DNA of 64,000 nucleotides, taken from contig NC_081555.1 of assembly GCF_963082655.1 (NCBI RefSeq), positions 30,985,266-31,049,265 on the forward strand. The letters run 5' to 3'. Made by a program: the position numbers and the translations under genes. Positions 24,118 to 35,835 of this stretch are shown here, in pieces. Numbering within the stretch: the first letter of the stretch is position 1; every line of letters begins with the position of its first letter. This stretch comes from Stomoxys calcitrans. Its lineage: Eukaryota > Arthropoda > Insecta > Diptera > Muscidae. The notes under the pieces are model-generated. The model was not told the DNA's origin. It searched no databases and saw nothing but the letters and a program-made list of their open reading frames with translations.

Positions 24118-24440
24118 GGTTGGCATTCTATTATGCTTTCGGAAGAGTCGCGGAAATTTTCAATTGTTTACGCAAGCGGAATTTGGCAGCAGGTAAATGT
24201 TTTTGTTTCTATACCAAAATACTTTTTGTTCTTTCTATTTAATTTACTTTTTTTCGCAAATAAATAAGGAAAACGAACCATTGAAACCAATAAAACACAA
24301 AAAATGACGGCAATGGTTTAGTGTTGCCACTTTGATTTTTTCTTTGCTATTTTCCTCTCTATAAACAGAGTACTACTTTTCCGCCTATTTTCAGCCAACG
24401 TTTCGCTGACGTTTTGTTTTATTTATTTATGCCAATCGTC
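24118..24440 (-). mobile_element. Unclassified dispersed repeat, copy 2 (inverted to 20211-20557)
   Basis: Begins GGTTGGCATTCTATTATGCT and ends CCAACGTTTCGCTGACG, the reverse complement of the copy at 20.2-20.56 kb. No open frame of note. It directly precedes LINE sequence. Confidence 0.65.
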
Positions 24441-26290
24441 GTAATGACATTATATCTTAGGCATTCCACCACTTCCTTAATTGCAAGGATCTCTGTTTGA
24501 TACACACTGCAGTGGTCGATATGACCTGTTCTAGATCTTTAGAGAACACCCCAAAGCCTACCTGGCCTTTTAGTTTGGAACCATCCGTATAGAAGTTACC
24601 AGGGATATTTTAGTTCCAATCGGTTCCATCAGGAATAGTGGTACAGTATTTGTTATCAAAAGCATCTGAGGTAGGCTGTAATCCACACTGCCTGGGACAT
24701 CGGATATTGTATCAAGTATAACACAGTGTCCGTGGCCGCCACATGACCAAAGACAAAGCTCCCTCATCCACACGGCAGTGGTCCAGAGACGTAAATTGTA
24801 GCATTAAATTCAGTGCATCAGATGGTGTCGTCCTCAGTGAGGCTGTGATGCACAAACAAGCCGTCCTTTAGATCCGGTTAAGTATTAAGCAGTTGGTGGA
24901 TTTTTGAAGCGCCGTCCACCAGACCACAGCACCATATAGCATAATAGGTCTGGCAACTGCAGCATATACCCAATGCATGACACGCGGTCTAAACCCCCAA
25001 CTTTTGCCAATGGCTCTCTTGCAGGTGTATGGGGCAAGAATGGCCTTTCTTGCCCTTTCCAAAATGTTGAATTTGAAGTTCAGTTTCCTGTCCAGCAAAA
25101 CACCCAGATATTTTGCGCTTTCTGTAAATGGAACATTCTCTCCACCCAAGGAGACAGGTACCACTGTAGGCAACTTGTATCTCCTGCTGAAAAGAACTAC
25201 TTCTGTTTTGCACGGATTTATACCCAGACTACTTTCGGTAGCCCACTTTGCTATTGCACGTTGAGCTTCCTGAAGTATATCTCTTAGAGTGCTGGGAAAG
25301 TTTCCCAGCGTATGCTGGCAATCAGCATACGCAGTACAGAGATAACATATTGTTAATGCCTAAATTCCAAAGTAGAGCAGACAGTACACCTCTTTTTAGA
25401 TCCACAGATCCCAAGCCTGCCATAATGCATCTTTTGAAAAGTAAGTCATTTATAAACTTTCTTACGGTAGAGTTGATGCCTAGAAACTACAACTTCATCA
25501 TAATTGACGTCGGTTTTACATTACATTTGAAAGCACCTTCAATGTCAAGAAATGCTACTATTGTATATTCCTTTACAGCGAGAGAACCCCTATGTAGCCG
25601 ACTAGCTCGTGAAGGGCTGTTTCAGTGGATTTGCCTTTACTATATGCATGCTGCTGCCGCAACAGGCGATCTCCAGGTATCATTGCCCTAAGATATGTTT
25701 CTATCAACCTCTCAAGAGTTTTCAGCATAAAGAATGACAGATTAATAGGACGAAAATCTTTCTCCTTCGTGTGGTGTGGGTTTTCCTGCTTTCGGAATCA
25801 AAATGCCCTTCGTGTCCCTCCATCCCACAGGTTAACATGACATTCTGATACAAGCATGGTATATCTCCCTAAGCCAGGAAACCAGTCTATCGGACACAGC
25901 TTGTAATTCAACCGGTGATACATCATCAGGGCCTGGCAACTTAAAGGAGTCAAAACTTCTTATCGTCCAAAGGATTTTCGGCCCAGACACAATTTCCCTA
26001 ATAGTCTCCGACGAATGCATATCAGTGACAACCTCTTCTGACGCCTCGTTGTCCGTTGAAGAATTTCCGGGGAAATGTGTATCAACGAGTAGTTCTAGTG
26101 ATTCCTCACAATACATTGTCCATACATTCTCTGAACAGAATCTTCCTTAGCCTAGAGGCCTCAGATGTATCCTCCACGGAGCTGCAGAATTCTTCCTAGG
26201 ATTTTTTTGGAGCCTTTCAAAGCTCGCCCTTACATTTTCTTAGCTCAACCTTGTAGATGCCCCAATCGTGTGGTGCTCTTGTGGCTTTTG
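24441..26290 (-). mobile_element. Second LOA/I-like LINE, decayed, minus strand
   Basis: Read on the minus strand from about 26290 down to 24441: an RT start region (FDSFKLPGPDDVSPVELQ), a palm with several frameshifts, the thumb region (KYLGVLLDRKLNFKFNILE; ARPIMLYGAVVWWTALQ) and an RNase H start (YTDGSKLKGQVGFGVFS). It belongs to a different family from the copy at the window start. An internally deleted copy of this family lies at 29705-30905 on the plus strand. Multiple stops; inactive. Confidence 0.75.
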
Positions 26291-26375
26291 CTCTGCCCCA
26301 AAAGCACCACACGATTCTATTCCGAAAGCAGAAAATAATACCAAAACTTTAATACCGTAAAACCATGATATATTT

Positions 26376-27124
26376 TTTCTAATCTGGCAACATTATGAAA
26401 GCTTGTTTCGTCAGCCTCATATGATTCATTTTGTTTTATAAATTGGTGAGTCCCCGCTTTATGTCAACATGATGTAATGTGGAAGCTGGGCAAATTTATA
26501 CAAGCCCAACAACTACGAAATTAACGATACAACCCTGTGGCGATGGTGGCGCAGATTCCCACAGTTTAGTTTTTTGCATTATCATGAGTAGCAGTCACAA
26601 GATCAAAAAAATTTATGATTAAACACGTGTAAATTATAAATTAAAACCAATAAAAATGTGAAAAAGCAACAAAATGTGAACAAATTTTAAAATTCAAACC
26701 AAAGATTTGACTTTCTAGCGGGATTTGGTAACAACTCTAGAGTGAGCCAACCTTCTTAATTCCACCATGGTAAAGTCATTAGCTAAACAACTATTGTACA
26801 AAATCGACTTTACATCCATGTGAGAATGGCGGCGCAAATTCCCACTAGGTTGTAAAATTTCTTGGTGCTTCTTATTGACATTCTAGTTTTTATTTGCATT
26901 ATCATGTGTAAAAGCCACACGATCAAAAGATTTATGATTATAAACGTGTAAATCATAAATTAAAATATGAAAAAAAGAACAAAATGTGGAAATAATTTTA
27001 AAATCCAAACTAAGCATTTGACATTCTGGTGGGATTTGCATATACATATGTAACTCTAGAATTAGAAAATTTCATCATCTTGTATAAATTTGCCTAGGAC
27101 GCTACCTTGTTTAATGAGTGGTGC
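26376..27124 (+). repeat. Nested direct repeats of unknown origin
   Basis: Two pairs of direct repeats are visible. First, TTCTAATCTGGCAACAT...GCCTCAT.TGATTCATTTTG at 26376-26475 recurs at 27432-27550. Second, TTTGCATTATCATG...GGGATTTG at 26570-26732 recurs at 26891-27041. Not coding. It looks like a segment duplicated and then interrupted by the MITE at 27125. Confidence 0.6.
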
Positions 27125-27395
27125 TAAGGCGCATTTAATAAGGTGTTCTCTCGTGAACAGCTGCTAACAGCCGGCCAAGTGTGACGGTATTAAGATATCA
27201 GATCTATGTTTGCATTCTCTTTGTTATCTTTTTCGCATATTATCTGCTCATGTACGCACACGCGTATACACAGGCACACAAACTTCTTTGCGGGTGTTGG
27301 CAAAACGCCAATCAGATTGAAGACAAGATGGCGGATTGCAACATATGATTTGTGGTTGTTGTACATATAAAACCAACTTTAATTGTTTCGCCATG
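27125..27395 (+). mobile_element. GGCGG-type MITE, copy 2
   Basis: Same interior landmarks as copy 1 (AACAGCCGGCCA, TTGCATTCTCTTTGTTATC, CACACAAACTTCTTTG, TTGGCAAAACGC). The left end is diverged (AAGGCGCATTTAATAAGGTG), the right end is AATTGTTTCGCCAT. Confidence 0.75.
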
Positions 27396-27680
27396 GATTT
27401 GTGCTAGGGAATTTCTACCCTATAGCATATGTTACAATTTCTTCTAATCTGGCAACATCATTATTATGAAAGCTTTCTCCATCAGCCTCATGTGATTCAT
27501 TTTGTTTTTTGTTATAAATTGAGGAGTCCCCTCTTTGTGTGAACATGATAGAAAACAAAGAAGGTGGAATTTCCTAGATAAGCGGTCTATATATATTTAG
27601 TACATACATATGTACATATATGTTTTCGATTTTAAGAAAATGTGCTAGGCCGCCCTATCAGACCTACAAGAGATAACTAT
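27396..27680. other. Repeat copy and spacer
   Basis: Contains the second copy of the TTCTAATCTGGCAACAT repeat (27432-27550), otherwise AT-rich spacer. Confidence 0.4.
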
Positions 27681-28985
27681 GAACACCACACAGGCTGAAA
27701 CTTTGAGTTCCGATCTGTGTGGTGACATGTAGTTTACGCGAGAAGCTCAGCTAAGAGCTACCGGAAGCCTCCACAGGTTGCGGATGTTCGTTAAGGAGTC
27801 TTTATCCATTTAGTTTTTCCCATCGGAGTTTTGGTGGTTGTTATTTTAGCACACACTGCGTTCTGTCTTTCGTTTGCTTGACGTACATAAGGTGGGGTGC
27901 GCCCAGAGAGATCTGCGTCTTGATGGGCAGTTAAGCAAGAGACATGTGTCTTGTGGTCCCACATCCTGCTCTTTGGCATCAATCCTTGCTCTGTAGGAGT
28001 TGAGGCGGCTGTATTTGGCGGATCGTTATTGAGCCAGAACTACTCTGGTTTGCCGGGAGAGGTCAATTTCTTGAGGTGCAATGGAAGGCGGTTATTCTCC
28101 AAGGACTACATTCACCGGTAGCTATTCACCGTGTCTGCATGAATGTTGTCTAGACCCTCTTGATAAGCCACTTGATCTAGAGGTTCTCTATTGTAGCGCT
28201 GAACCTCAAGCTCTAGATTAAGACCTTAAGGCTTCTGAGCGGTGTTTGCCTATTCACAAGATGATGATTTGGATGGTCCCTGCAATAACAGCCCAGGTAG
28301 GAACGTTGTCTCCTGGTGTAGGTGGTATACGTGAGAACTGAGATCGGAGATCGGCATTCTGGCAGATCTAAATATTATTTCACTGTCTAACTTACCACAG
28401 AACGGCCAATTGTTTTGTACGTGGTACACAAATTGCTTTGGCATGTGTGTGTAAGAGCTGTCAATTGTGACACCCAAGTATTTTGAGACACTTGATGGTC
28501 GGAGGATATCACCCCGCCTTTGGGGAAAACCCTGTTTCCCACAAATGACTGGCGACCATAGAGATAATTCGTGGCCCAGCGTTTCAGGCCTGGCTGGGGG
28601 GACGTGTGGGCGATATCCTTAATTAGTTTGACATGGCTGAACGTGTCGAATGCCTTCGATATGTTGCTGGGGTGATTGAAGCTACTGCAAATGTTTGCTG
28701 TAAAGGCATGCAAAGCAGTTGTTGTGCTATGCTGTCTTCCTTTCAGTAATAGCCTCGTTGTTGTTGTTGTAGTAGCAGTGTGTGGTACACTGAGGTGGCA
28801 GCCCTTGCCGATGAAGGAATTCATCGGGTCAATCCGGTACGTACAACCGGCTGCCATGGGTAATAGCCTCGTCTTCGCACGATCTGGATCTCCGCATAGG
28901 ACTTTCGCCGTCCTACCGACCCTTTCGCTGTTCCACAGGGTTACAAGCGCATTCACCGCCCACGCTCTTAACTCTTAAAGACAAC
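27681..28985 (-). mobile_element. Jockey-like LINE 3' part joined to LOA-type fragment
   Basis: On the minus strand, 28985-28737 reads as the C-terminal end of the LOA-type family (TLWNSERVGRTAKVL; DPDRAKTRLL). It is followed at once by a jockey-like RT (HSTTTALHAFTANICSSFN; SKAFDTFSHVKLIKDIAHTS) and a long 3' region down to about 27681. The 3' region recurs alone at 60845-61260. Stops and frameshifts show it is dead. A SINE is inserted at 28758-28859. Confidence 0.7.
28758..28859 (-). mobile_element. CAA-tailed SINE-like repeat, family A, 12-bp target duplication
   Basis: About 102 bp. On the minus strand it starts CCATGGCAGCCGGTTGTACG and ends in CTACTACAACAACAAC. It is flanked by perfect 12-bp direct repeats GTAATAGCCTCG (28746-28757 and 28860-28871). 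Removing it restores the LINE reading frame region, so it is a clean later insertion. Confidence 0.85.
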
Positions 28986-29162
28986 CTTGCTCCCATGCCT
29001 TTGGTCTTAGCCAAACTTGTCACAGATACTTGACCAATGGCAACCATAAAGAGAGTTCCTTCCTCCTTCTCCTTCCTGTGGTAGACCTCCCACTTCTTTG
29101 CGACCATATCTTGGTTTTGCTTACGAGAAAAGTACGATCTGACACAACTTTGCTCCCATGCC
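28986..29162. repeat. ~150-bp insertion flanked by 13-bp direct repeats
   Basis: TTGCTCCCATGCC occurs at 28986-28998 and at 29150-29162. The interval reads CTTTCTTCC-rich sequence with no relation to other families here. This may be a short insertion with its target duplication. Confidence 0.45.
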
Positions 29163-29702
29163 GACGTTGGCGACGAAGAGGATACCGCAGAACCAATCAA
29201 TGATGATGGTATATAATGTTTACCTTCTAGTCAGAATGAGGTCCAAGTAGCAGTGACCCGACTAAAGAACAGCAAGGCAGCAGGAGCCGACAGGTTACCC
29301 GCTGAAATATTTAAGACCATAGGCACACGCTGATAAGGCGTATGCATCAGCTTATGTGCGCAATCTGGCTAGAAGAACGCATACCCGATGAATGGAACCT
29401 CAGCATACTATGTCCCGTACACAAGAAAGGAGACAAGACGGAACGTGCCAACTACAGAGGAATAAGTCTCTTCCCCATCGCATACAAGATACTCTCGATC
29501 GTACTGTGTGAAAGATCACAACCTAAAGTCATTGAGATAATTGGGCCTATAAATGCGGCTTTAGACCTGGTGAATCTACCCTGGACCAGATGTTCACACT
29601 GCGCCAAATCCTGGATAGGAGATTTTAGAATGAGGGCAGAAGATCGAGGCGCTTAGAACGCTATTCTACGCTCGGCTAGTGGAACAAATGTTCTGTCATA
29701 GC
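29163..29702 (+). pseudogene. RT fragment of RTE/CR1-like LINE, second copy
   Basis: Begins GACGTTGGCGACGAAGAGGA, parallel to 3578 in the first copy, and reads CAIWLEERIPDEWNLSILCP and NYRGISLFPIAYKILSIVL. Several stops and frameshifts, and a large internal deletion that joins the RT middle to the family's 3' end (AGATCGAGGCGCTTAGAACG). The reverse complement of that 3' end is also found at 57.53-57.6 kb. Confidence 0.7.
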
Positions 29703-29704
29703 CA

Positions 29705-30905
29705 ATTAAAGTAAAGTAAGTTATCCTAGAAAAGGAAGTGGAAACTACGGAGGATATAGACATAGTGGTCAAGCGGATCACGAAGGCCCTGAATGACTCG
29801 CTTGCCCTAGTGACAAGCCAGGGGGCAAACAGCGACCATCATGTTGGACCCCAGAGCTGGTTGATCTAAGGAGGGACTGCAGAAAACTTTTCAACAGAGC
29901 AAAAGCCACAAGAGTACCACACGATTGAGACATCTATAAGGCTGAGCTAAGAAAATATAAGGGCGAGCTTAGAAAGGCTCAGAACAAATGCTGGGTAGAA
30001 TTTTGCAGCTCCGTGGAGGATAAATCTGCGGCCTTTAGGCTAAGGAAGATTCTGTCCTCGAGACCTATTGCGGTGAGGTATATCCAGAAGTCAGAGAATA
30101 TATGGACAATGTCAAGTGAGGAAACACTAGAACTACTCGTTGATACACATTTCCCCGGGAAATTCTCCAACGGACAACGTGACGCCAGAAGAGGTTGTCA
30201 CTGATATGCATTCGTCGGAGGCCATTAGGGAAATTGTGTCTGAGCCGAAAATCCTTTGGGCGCGCATTTCTTGATATTGAAGGTGATTTCAACAATGTAA
30301 AACCGACGTCAATCATGAAGGAGTTTTAGTTTCCAGACATCAACTCTACCGTAACAAAGTTTATTAATAACTTACTTACTAAAAGATGCATTACGGCAGG
30401 CTTGGGATCTGTGAATCTAAAAAGATGGGTCAACAGAGGGACACCTCAAGGAGGTGTACTGTCTCCTCTACTTTGGAATATAGCCATTAACAATATATTA
30501 TTGTCTCTGGAAGAAAAAGGTGTATAAGTGATCGGGGAAAGTTTCCCAGCACTCTAAGAGATATACTTCAGGAAGCTCTACGTGCAACAGCAAAGTGGTC
30601 TGGGTATAAATCCGTGCAGGACAGAAGTAGTTTTCTTCAGCAGGAGATACAAGTTGCCTACAGTGGTACCTGTTTCCCTGGGGGGGAGAGAATGTTCCAT
30701 TTACAGAAAACGCAAAATACCTGGGTATTTTGCTGGACAGAAAACGGAACTTCAAATCCAACATTTTGGAAAGGGCAAGAAAGGCCACTTTTGCCCTATA
30801 CGCCTGCAAGAGAACCATTGGCAAAAGTTTGGGGTTTAAACGGCGTGTCATGCATTTGGGTATATCCTGCAGTTGTCAGACCTTTTATGCAATATGGTGT
30901 AGTAT
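29705..30905 (+). mobile_element. Second LOA/I-like LINE, deleted copy, plus strand
   Basis: Shares long stretches with the minus-strand copy at 24.4-26.3 kb, including the linker (FCSSVEDKSAAFRLRKILSS), the EEVVTDMHSSEAIREIVS segment and the thumb (ERARKATFALYACKRTIGKS). The central RT is lost by internal deletions. Ends near GTGTAGTATTTATACATTTT. Confidence 0.7.
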
Positions 30906-31110
30906 TTATACATTTTTAAAAAATATTTATTAATTACATTATTATATAAGATCGTTGTTATATATGAACACAAATAAATAAATTTAAATCTTAATCTATA
31001 TATACATTATAGGTTGGCAGATCAATATTTCAGGTTGCTTTGTATAAGGTCCTTGCATACTTTTAGAAAAGAATTTCACAACTGCATTAAACTTGTCTAA
31101 AGTCGATCTA

Positions 31111-31349
31111 TTGGGTTGCCCAAAAAGTAATTGCGGATTTTTCATATAGTCGGCGTTGACAAATTTTTTCAACGGCTTGTGACTCTGTAATTGCATTCTT
31201 TTTTTCTGTCAATTATCAGCTGTAACTTTTAGCTTGCTTTAGAAAAAAAGTCTAAAAAAGTATATTTGATTAAAGTTCAAGTTCAAGTTTTATTAAAAAT
31301 GCATTTACTTTCTCTTAAAAAATCCGCAATTACTTTTTGGGCAACCCAA
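31111..31349 (+). mobile_element. Mariner-type MITE, copy 2
   Basis: 239 bp with TTGGGTTGCCCAAAAAGTAA ends and flanking TA, same orientation as the copy at 3834. Its right end lies only 22 bp beyond the stop of RING gene B, so it may sit in that gene's 3' UTR. Confidence 0.88.
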
Positions 31350-31371
31350 TACAATACATATGTACACAGTC

Positions 31372-33022
31372 CTAATATCCTTCGTTAATAACCTTAGGGG
31401 CCTTTTTTGTTGCATTGGTAGTAGGCTTAGACACTTTCATGGGCGGATTGCTGATTTTAAGCAACTCGTCCACCTGTTCCTTGCTGTAAATTATCAAAGT
31501 ATCCGCATCCTGGGCAGTTTTCTTCGCTATTATGGTATTGTTGCGGCAAGTAATGTAGTCGAAGAGCACACCGCGCAGTTTTCTATTGGCGTACAAGAAT
31601 ATGGCATGCAGTTTGCGATCCATATACTCAGCTATGTTCACGGCTTTGAATGTTTCGTCTCTTTTAAGCAGATGTCCGTTGGCGAGTAAACGCCACTTCA
31701 AATCATCGGAAGCAAACTCGACGTAAACACTGACTTGCTTGGGAATTTTAGGGGATTTAGCAGAGGTTCCTATAGTCCCAACCTTTACGATGTCTCCTTT
31801 GCTTATGACCACGTCCATTTTTGCAGCAATTGATATTATAACCTCCTCCAGCGATGGTTGAAGTTCTAGGAAGGGGAATTTTTGGAGTACTACACTTCGG
31901 GCAGTACCCTCACTTAGCTCGTTATCATTTATGGTGTGTAGAAGTGCGGTCTTATTCGAAACGCTTGCTTTGTTTTTGTTTGAATCATCGTCAACGTTGA
32001 TTGCGGCATCATCTACTAACTCACATTGTTCGTTACGAGGCGCTTCTTGAGTGCCCCTCATCTGCAATTCCATTCGCTGAATTTGGCTCTGCAATATTAT
32101 TTTGTCTATGGAGAGTTGCGTGCTATTTGCTATCTCTTTCTCCAGTTGGGCGGTTATGTCTTTTAGCTTTTGCTCCATGTCAAGAATGCATTTAGTATTT
32201 GTCAATTGTTTATTGCTTGGGTCAGTATTACCCTGTCGGAAAACTCTGAGAGCTGCAATTTCACGGATCTTTAAAGCGATATCCTTTGATTTGTATTCAT
32301 TGTCCAGGGTTAATTGTTTTATTTCTTGCTGCAGTAGTTTAAGGCGATCTTCATATTGCGAACATTGTGCTGTGTAATCAATTAACTGTGCTTCGGAATG
32401 GGCCTTGGTTGCGGCGTTCAATGATTGCTGTAGCATGGATAACTCTTTTGCCTTTAAGAAAAGTTTCTCGGCACTTTGTTCTTTCTCAATGATCAAACGT
32501 TCGTTGTCCTCCTTCAGAAGTTTGACTCGTTCTTCTGATTCCGAAAACTGGTGGTGTAGTTGGTAGAAGTTCTCTTCGTAGTTGGCATTCTCGGCAATTT
32601 TATGCTCAAGTTTTTTCCTTAGATCTTGCTCCACTGTGTATTGCTCTTGGATGTGGAACATATTTAGTTCTGACTCATCCAACAATGCTTGCAATTCATT
32701 TATTTTCTCTGCAGAGGATTCCAGTTTCGCATGCAGGTCTTCATCTTCCTCACTGGGAGCAGATGTTTCATTCCCTTCACTAAGTACGAGATATACTTTA
32801 TATGTGTTGGGATTTTCTAGGCGGCATTGGGGACAGCTGTTTGCCCTAAAATTGTACATGCATATTGTAGTGAAGGAGGGGGAGTCACAACAACACTTAC
32901 CTGGTCCGCCAGTCCTCCATGCATGAGAAGTGATACAAATGCCCACAATTTGTTACGTGAATATCGTCGGCTTCTTGGAAATCTTCCGTGCACACAGGGC
33001 ACATCAGTTGCAGGCCAGGCAT
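31372..33022 (-). CDS. RING-H2, coiled-coil, FP25-like domain protein (family member B)
   Basis: Two exons, 32901-33022 and 31372-32845, across a 55-bp GT-AG intron splitting an Arg codon (AG|G). The product is 531 residues and starts MPGLQLMCPVCTEDF. RING-H2 ligands are Cys8, Cys11, Cys26, His28, His31, Cys34, Cys45 and Cys48 (CPQC), matching TRAIP/nopo. A long, Glu/Lys/Leu-rich coiled coil covers about 65-310. A C-terminal domain at about 350-505 (SVVLQKFPFLELQPSLEEVI; NIAEYMDRKLHAIFLYANRK; IIYSKEQVDELL) resembles the FP25K-type domain. The tail is Lys/Thr-rich. Predicted E3 ubiquitin ligase that oligomerises through the coil; the substrate is unknown. Closest in the window to member E (59.1 kb), which shares runs such as HIQEQYTVEQDLRK. 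Complete and intact. Confidence 0.88.
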
Positions 33023-33513
33023 TTTGTTGTTGCGATCGTTAATCAACAATTGAATTGTATACACTGTGTAGGTTTAATTCTGTTTGTCTTTCGATAACAT
33101 TAACCGCAAATTATCCAGAGTTCTATAAGAACATCAATGTTGTTTTCAACAATTATGAAGAAGAAATATAGAAATGTATTACCATACATACGACATGCAC
33201 CATACAAAAAATAGTAGTATTGCCTCCACAAATAATACTGCCAGACTGAATTATACGACCGACATTGGTTTCTTCTTATTTTTGTTAAGTAGACAACAAA
33301 AGCTTTTTCTTTTGCATTATCAAGTAACTGACATGATAGATAACACATAATGGGAATACCCCGAATAAGGGGCCCAACTCTTGACATCAGTGTTGCCAAT
33401 ACTTTTCAATCCCTTGTCCCCGAAAATCCCCAAAATTAGATCAATTTCGCAAAAAAAATCCCCAAACAGTTTTGAGTGGAATTTTGTAAAATTAAATTTT
33501 TATACCCTTCACC
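33023..33513. other. Upstream region of gene B
   Basis: About 490 bp, AT-rich, no convincing gene. Presumed promoter region of member B close to 33023; the segment near 33400-33490 (CCCCGAAAATCCCCAAAATT) resembles sequence near 44040-44150. Confidence 0.35.
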
Positions 33514-33751
33514 CAAGGCGGATTTAACAAGGTGGTCTCAAGCGAACAGCTGTTAACAGCCGCCCAGGTCTGAGGTTATTAGGATGTCAGATTTTTGTTT
33601 GTATTCTCTTTCTTATTATCTTCTTTCTCTCATATTCTCTGCTAATGTACGCACACGTATATACACACGCACACAAATTTCTTTGGGTGTGTTGGCAAAA
33701 CTTCGATCAGCAAAATGGCCATATATCACCATATGATTTCTGGTTATTTGT
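33514..33751 (+). mobile_element. GGCGG-type MITE, copy 3, right end missing
   Basis: CCAAGGCGGATTTAACAAGG and GTGGTCTCAAGCGAACAGC at the left end, TTGGCAAAACTTCGATCAGC inside. The right TIR is missing; LINE sequence follows directly. Confidence 0.75.
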
Positions 33752-33759
33752 GAGGTATT

Positions 33760-34440
33760 TTCCTTAGGCAAGGCTTGAAGGGGAGCCATTCGTCGTATCC
33801 GTGATCTCTGTGCCGCTGGACAGCCATCACAAATTACCGTGCACGAAGCTACGAATGTCATCCGTGGCGCCAAGTCGCGCAAGGTGCTGTTCCCAGACGG
33901 AATCTCTACACTGATGCTGAAGAATCTGGATCTGCCTGGATTCGAGTACCTTACAACTGTCCTCAGCCTGTCTGAAGACTATTATAGAGGAGTCCAACAG
34001 AGCGATCTCCCTTCTTTTATCTGTAGCCAAGACGCATGAGAGCTTACTACTCCCGATCCTCCCGTTGGACAATTTCCATTCGCCGAGCAACAACAGCATG
34101 TATTTCGAAGGCTGCATAGGACTACAATTGCTTTACATTCCAGCACCGTACACAAAAGTAGAAACAACGTTCTCAAGTCCCTTGCGGACAAAGAAACCTT
34201 TGACTAACCATCTAATGCTTTTGGATATTGTGGCTTCGACCAGTGGTGTGAGGCTACGGTTACGGACACTTTGTTATCATTGAAGATATCTGTATTCATT
34301 CATAATTGGCAGACTAATTTCCATTGAATGTCAGCCAGCCAGCCAGACCCACTCAATACCATTGCAGCATCTTCCCTCCTTAACAAATTCAAAGGAACGT
34401 TGTTGGTTTCATCGTAGCTCTCCCATAAGGTTGATTCCAT
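33760..34440 (+). pseudogene. Jockey-like RT fragment
   Basis: Reads IRRIRDLCAAGQPSQITVHE, then GISTLMLKNLDLPGFEYLTT, and after frameshifts VFRRLHRTTIALHSSTVHKS. The same family is at 52637-53155 (minus), where ISTLMLKNLDLPGVEYL is seen. Broken by deletions and stops. Confidence 0.7.
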
Positions 34441-34677
34441 CAAACACTTAAGAAACCGATAATTGCTCTTTTCTTGTTATCTAGAAGGATACAATGTTTT
34501 AATTTTTCAAGATTTTCCAAATAATTCTGCAAAATTTGCATTTACTTACCTTCTAATATAGAACAACCGACTTGAGGTAAAATTGCAACTTTATTTGTTG
34601 AGAGTTTTCTGTAACTAAACACTGGCTGCTGCCATGGATCTTCATCAAAAGTAAATAAAAATGAAACAAATTTAATA

Positions 34678-34907
34678 TTGGGTTGCCCAAAAAGTAATTG
34701 CGGATTTTTTAAAAGAAAGTACATGCATTTTTAATAAAACTTAGAATGAACTTTAATCAAATATACTTTTTTTACATTTTGTTTCTAAAGCAAGCAACAG
34801 CTGATAACTGGCAGAAGAAAGAATGAAATTACAGAGTCACAAGCTGTGAAAAAATTTGTCAACGCCGACTATATGAAAAATCCGCAATTACTTTTTGGGC
34901 AACCCAA
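34678..34907 (-). mobile_element. Mariner-type MITE, copy 3
   Basis: 230 bp, flanked by TA, opposite orientation to copies 1 and 2, same 31-bp TIRs. Confidence 0.87.
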
Positions 34908-35364
34908 TAATTACCAATAAACAATATCTATATTTTTTACTTACCTCAGCCTTTTTGGTCCATTTTGGTATTAGCTTTTGTATTTTCATGTAACGGCTGC
35001 TTTTCATAAAACAGCTGACCTTTACAAAACATCTGTTCAAAGTTGTAAATTTCTGTAGGCAAAAAAAAATCCCAGTAGAAATTTGCAGGTTCTCTATTTT
35101 CGAACTGTCAAAATTTGCTCTCTCTCTTGCGCTCTCTTCTGCTGGCAAATAAAGTACGCGAACGACTGCCTGTAAAAATTTGTGCAACATCACATCATGG
35201 CAACATTTTGGCCAATGAAACCTAAAAAAAATCAAATGTGGTAACCTTGTCAAATCACCGAAAGAACGATTTAGGGAAATTTTCCCTAAAAAAAACTTAG
35301 TAGCATGCGGCGAATTAATATCTGCACCCTCTTTTCAACATTACCTTACCCGTGACATAATTAA
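34908..35364. repeat. AT-rich spacer with a weak dispersed repeat
   Basis: The stretch 34985-35170 shares landmarks (TCTTCTGCTGGCAAA, AAGTACGCGAAC, CAGCTG) with the reverse complement of 58455-58690. A LINE 3' end fragment (GCGGCGAATTAATATCTGCA, CCCTCTTTTCAACATTACC) lies at 35306-35350. Confidence 0.45.
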
Positions 35365-35560
35365 CAGGTAGTGTACCGTAAACAGCTGAGTAAAATTTTT
35401 TCTCGCGAAGTGTACCATCTTTCAACGAGTTTTGGTTGTGTGTGTGTGTATTATAGTTAAGAACCATAACACAAACAACGAAAGATAGCGCGAACTAGAG
35501 TAACATACGCAAAATCAGAGTGCACTCAATATTTTATTTTTGGGCAACTGCCACTACCTG
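35365..35560 (+). mobile_element. CAGGTAGTG-type MITE, copy 1
   Basis: 196 bp with inverted ends CAGGTAGTG and CACTACCTG. The interior has TTTCTCGCGAAGTG, a GTGTGTGTGTATTATAG tract with an imperfect palindrome (TTAAGAACCATAACACAAAC) and CAAAATCAGAGTGCAC. Other copies at 44688-44870 (left end lost) and 62792-63016 (inverted). Confidence 0.75.
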
Positions 35561-35605
35561 TAAATGAATATATCTTGACCTTACCTAACCTAACATCGCC
35601 CACCC

Positions 35606-35835
35606 CAGGGCGGATTTAAAAATGTGGTCTCACGCGAACAGTTGTTCACAGCCGGCAAGGTTTGACGGTATTAAAATGACAGATTTTTGTTTGCATTCTC
35701 TTTGTTGTTATCTTCTTTCTCGTATATTCTCTGATCATGTACGCACACATACTTGCTGGATGACAAGATGGCAGTTTGGACCATATGATATGTGGTTGTT
35801 GTACAAATTAGACCACATTTAATTGTTTCGCCATG
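35606..35835 (+). mobile_element. GGCGG-type MITE, copy 4
   Basis: Both ends present (AGGGCGGATTTAAAAATGTG; TTAATTGTTTCGCCAT) but with an internal deletion that removes most of the CA tract and the TTGGCAAAACG segment. It lies about 350 bp upstream of the gene at 36189. Confidence 0.78.
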
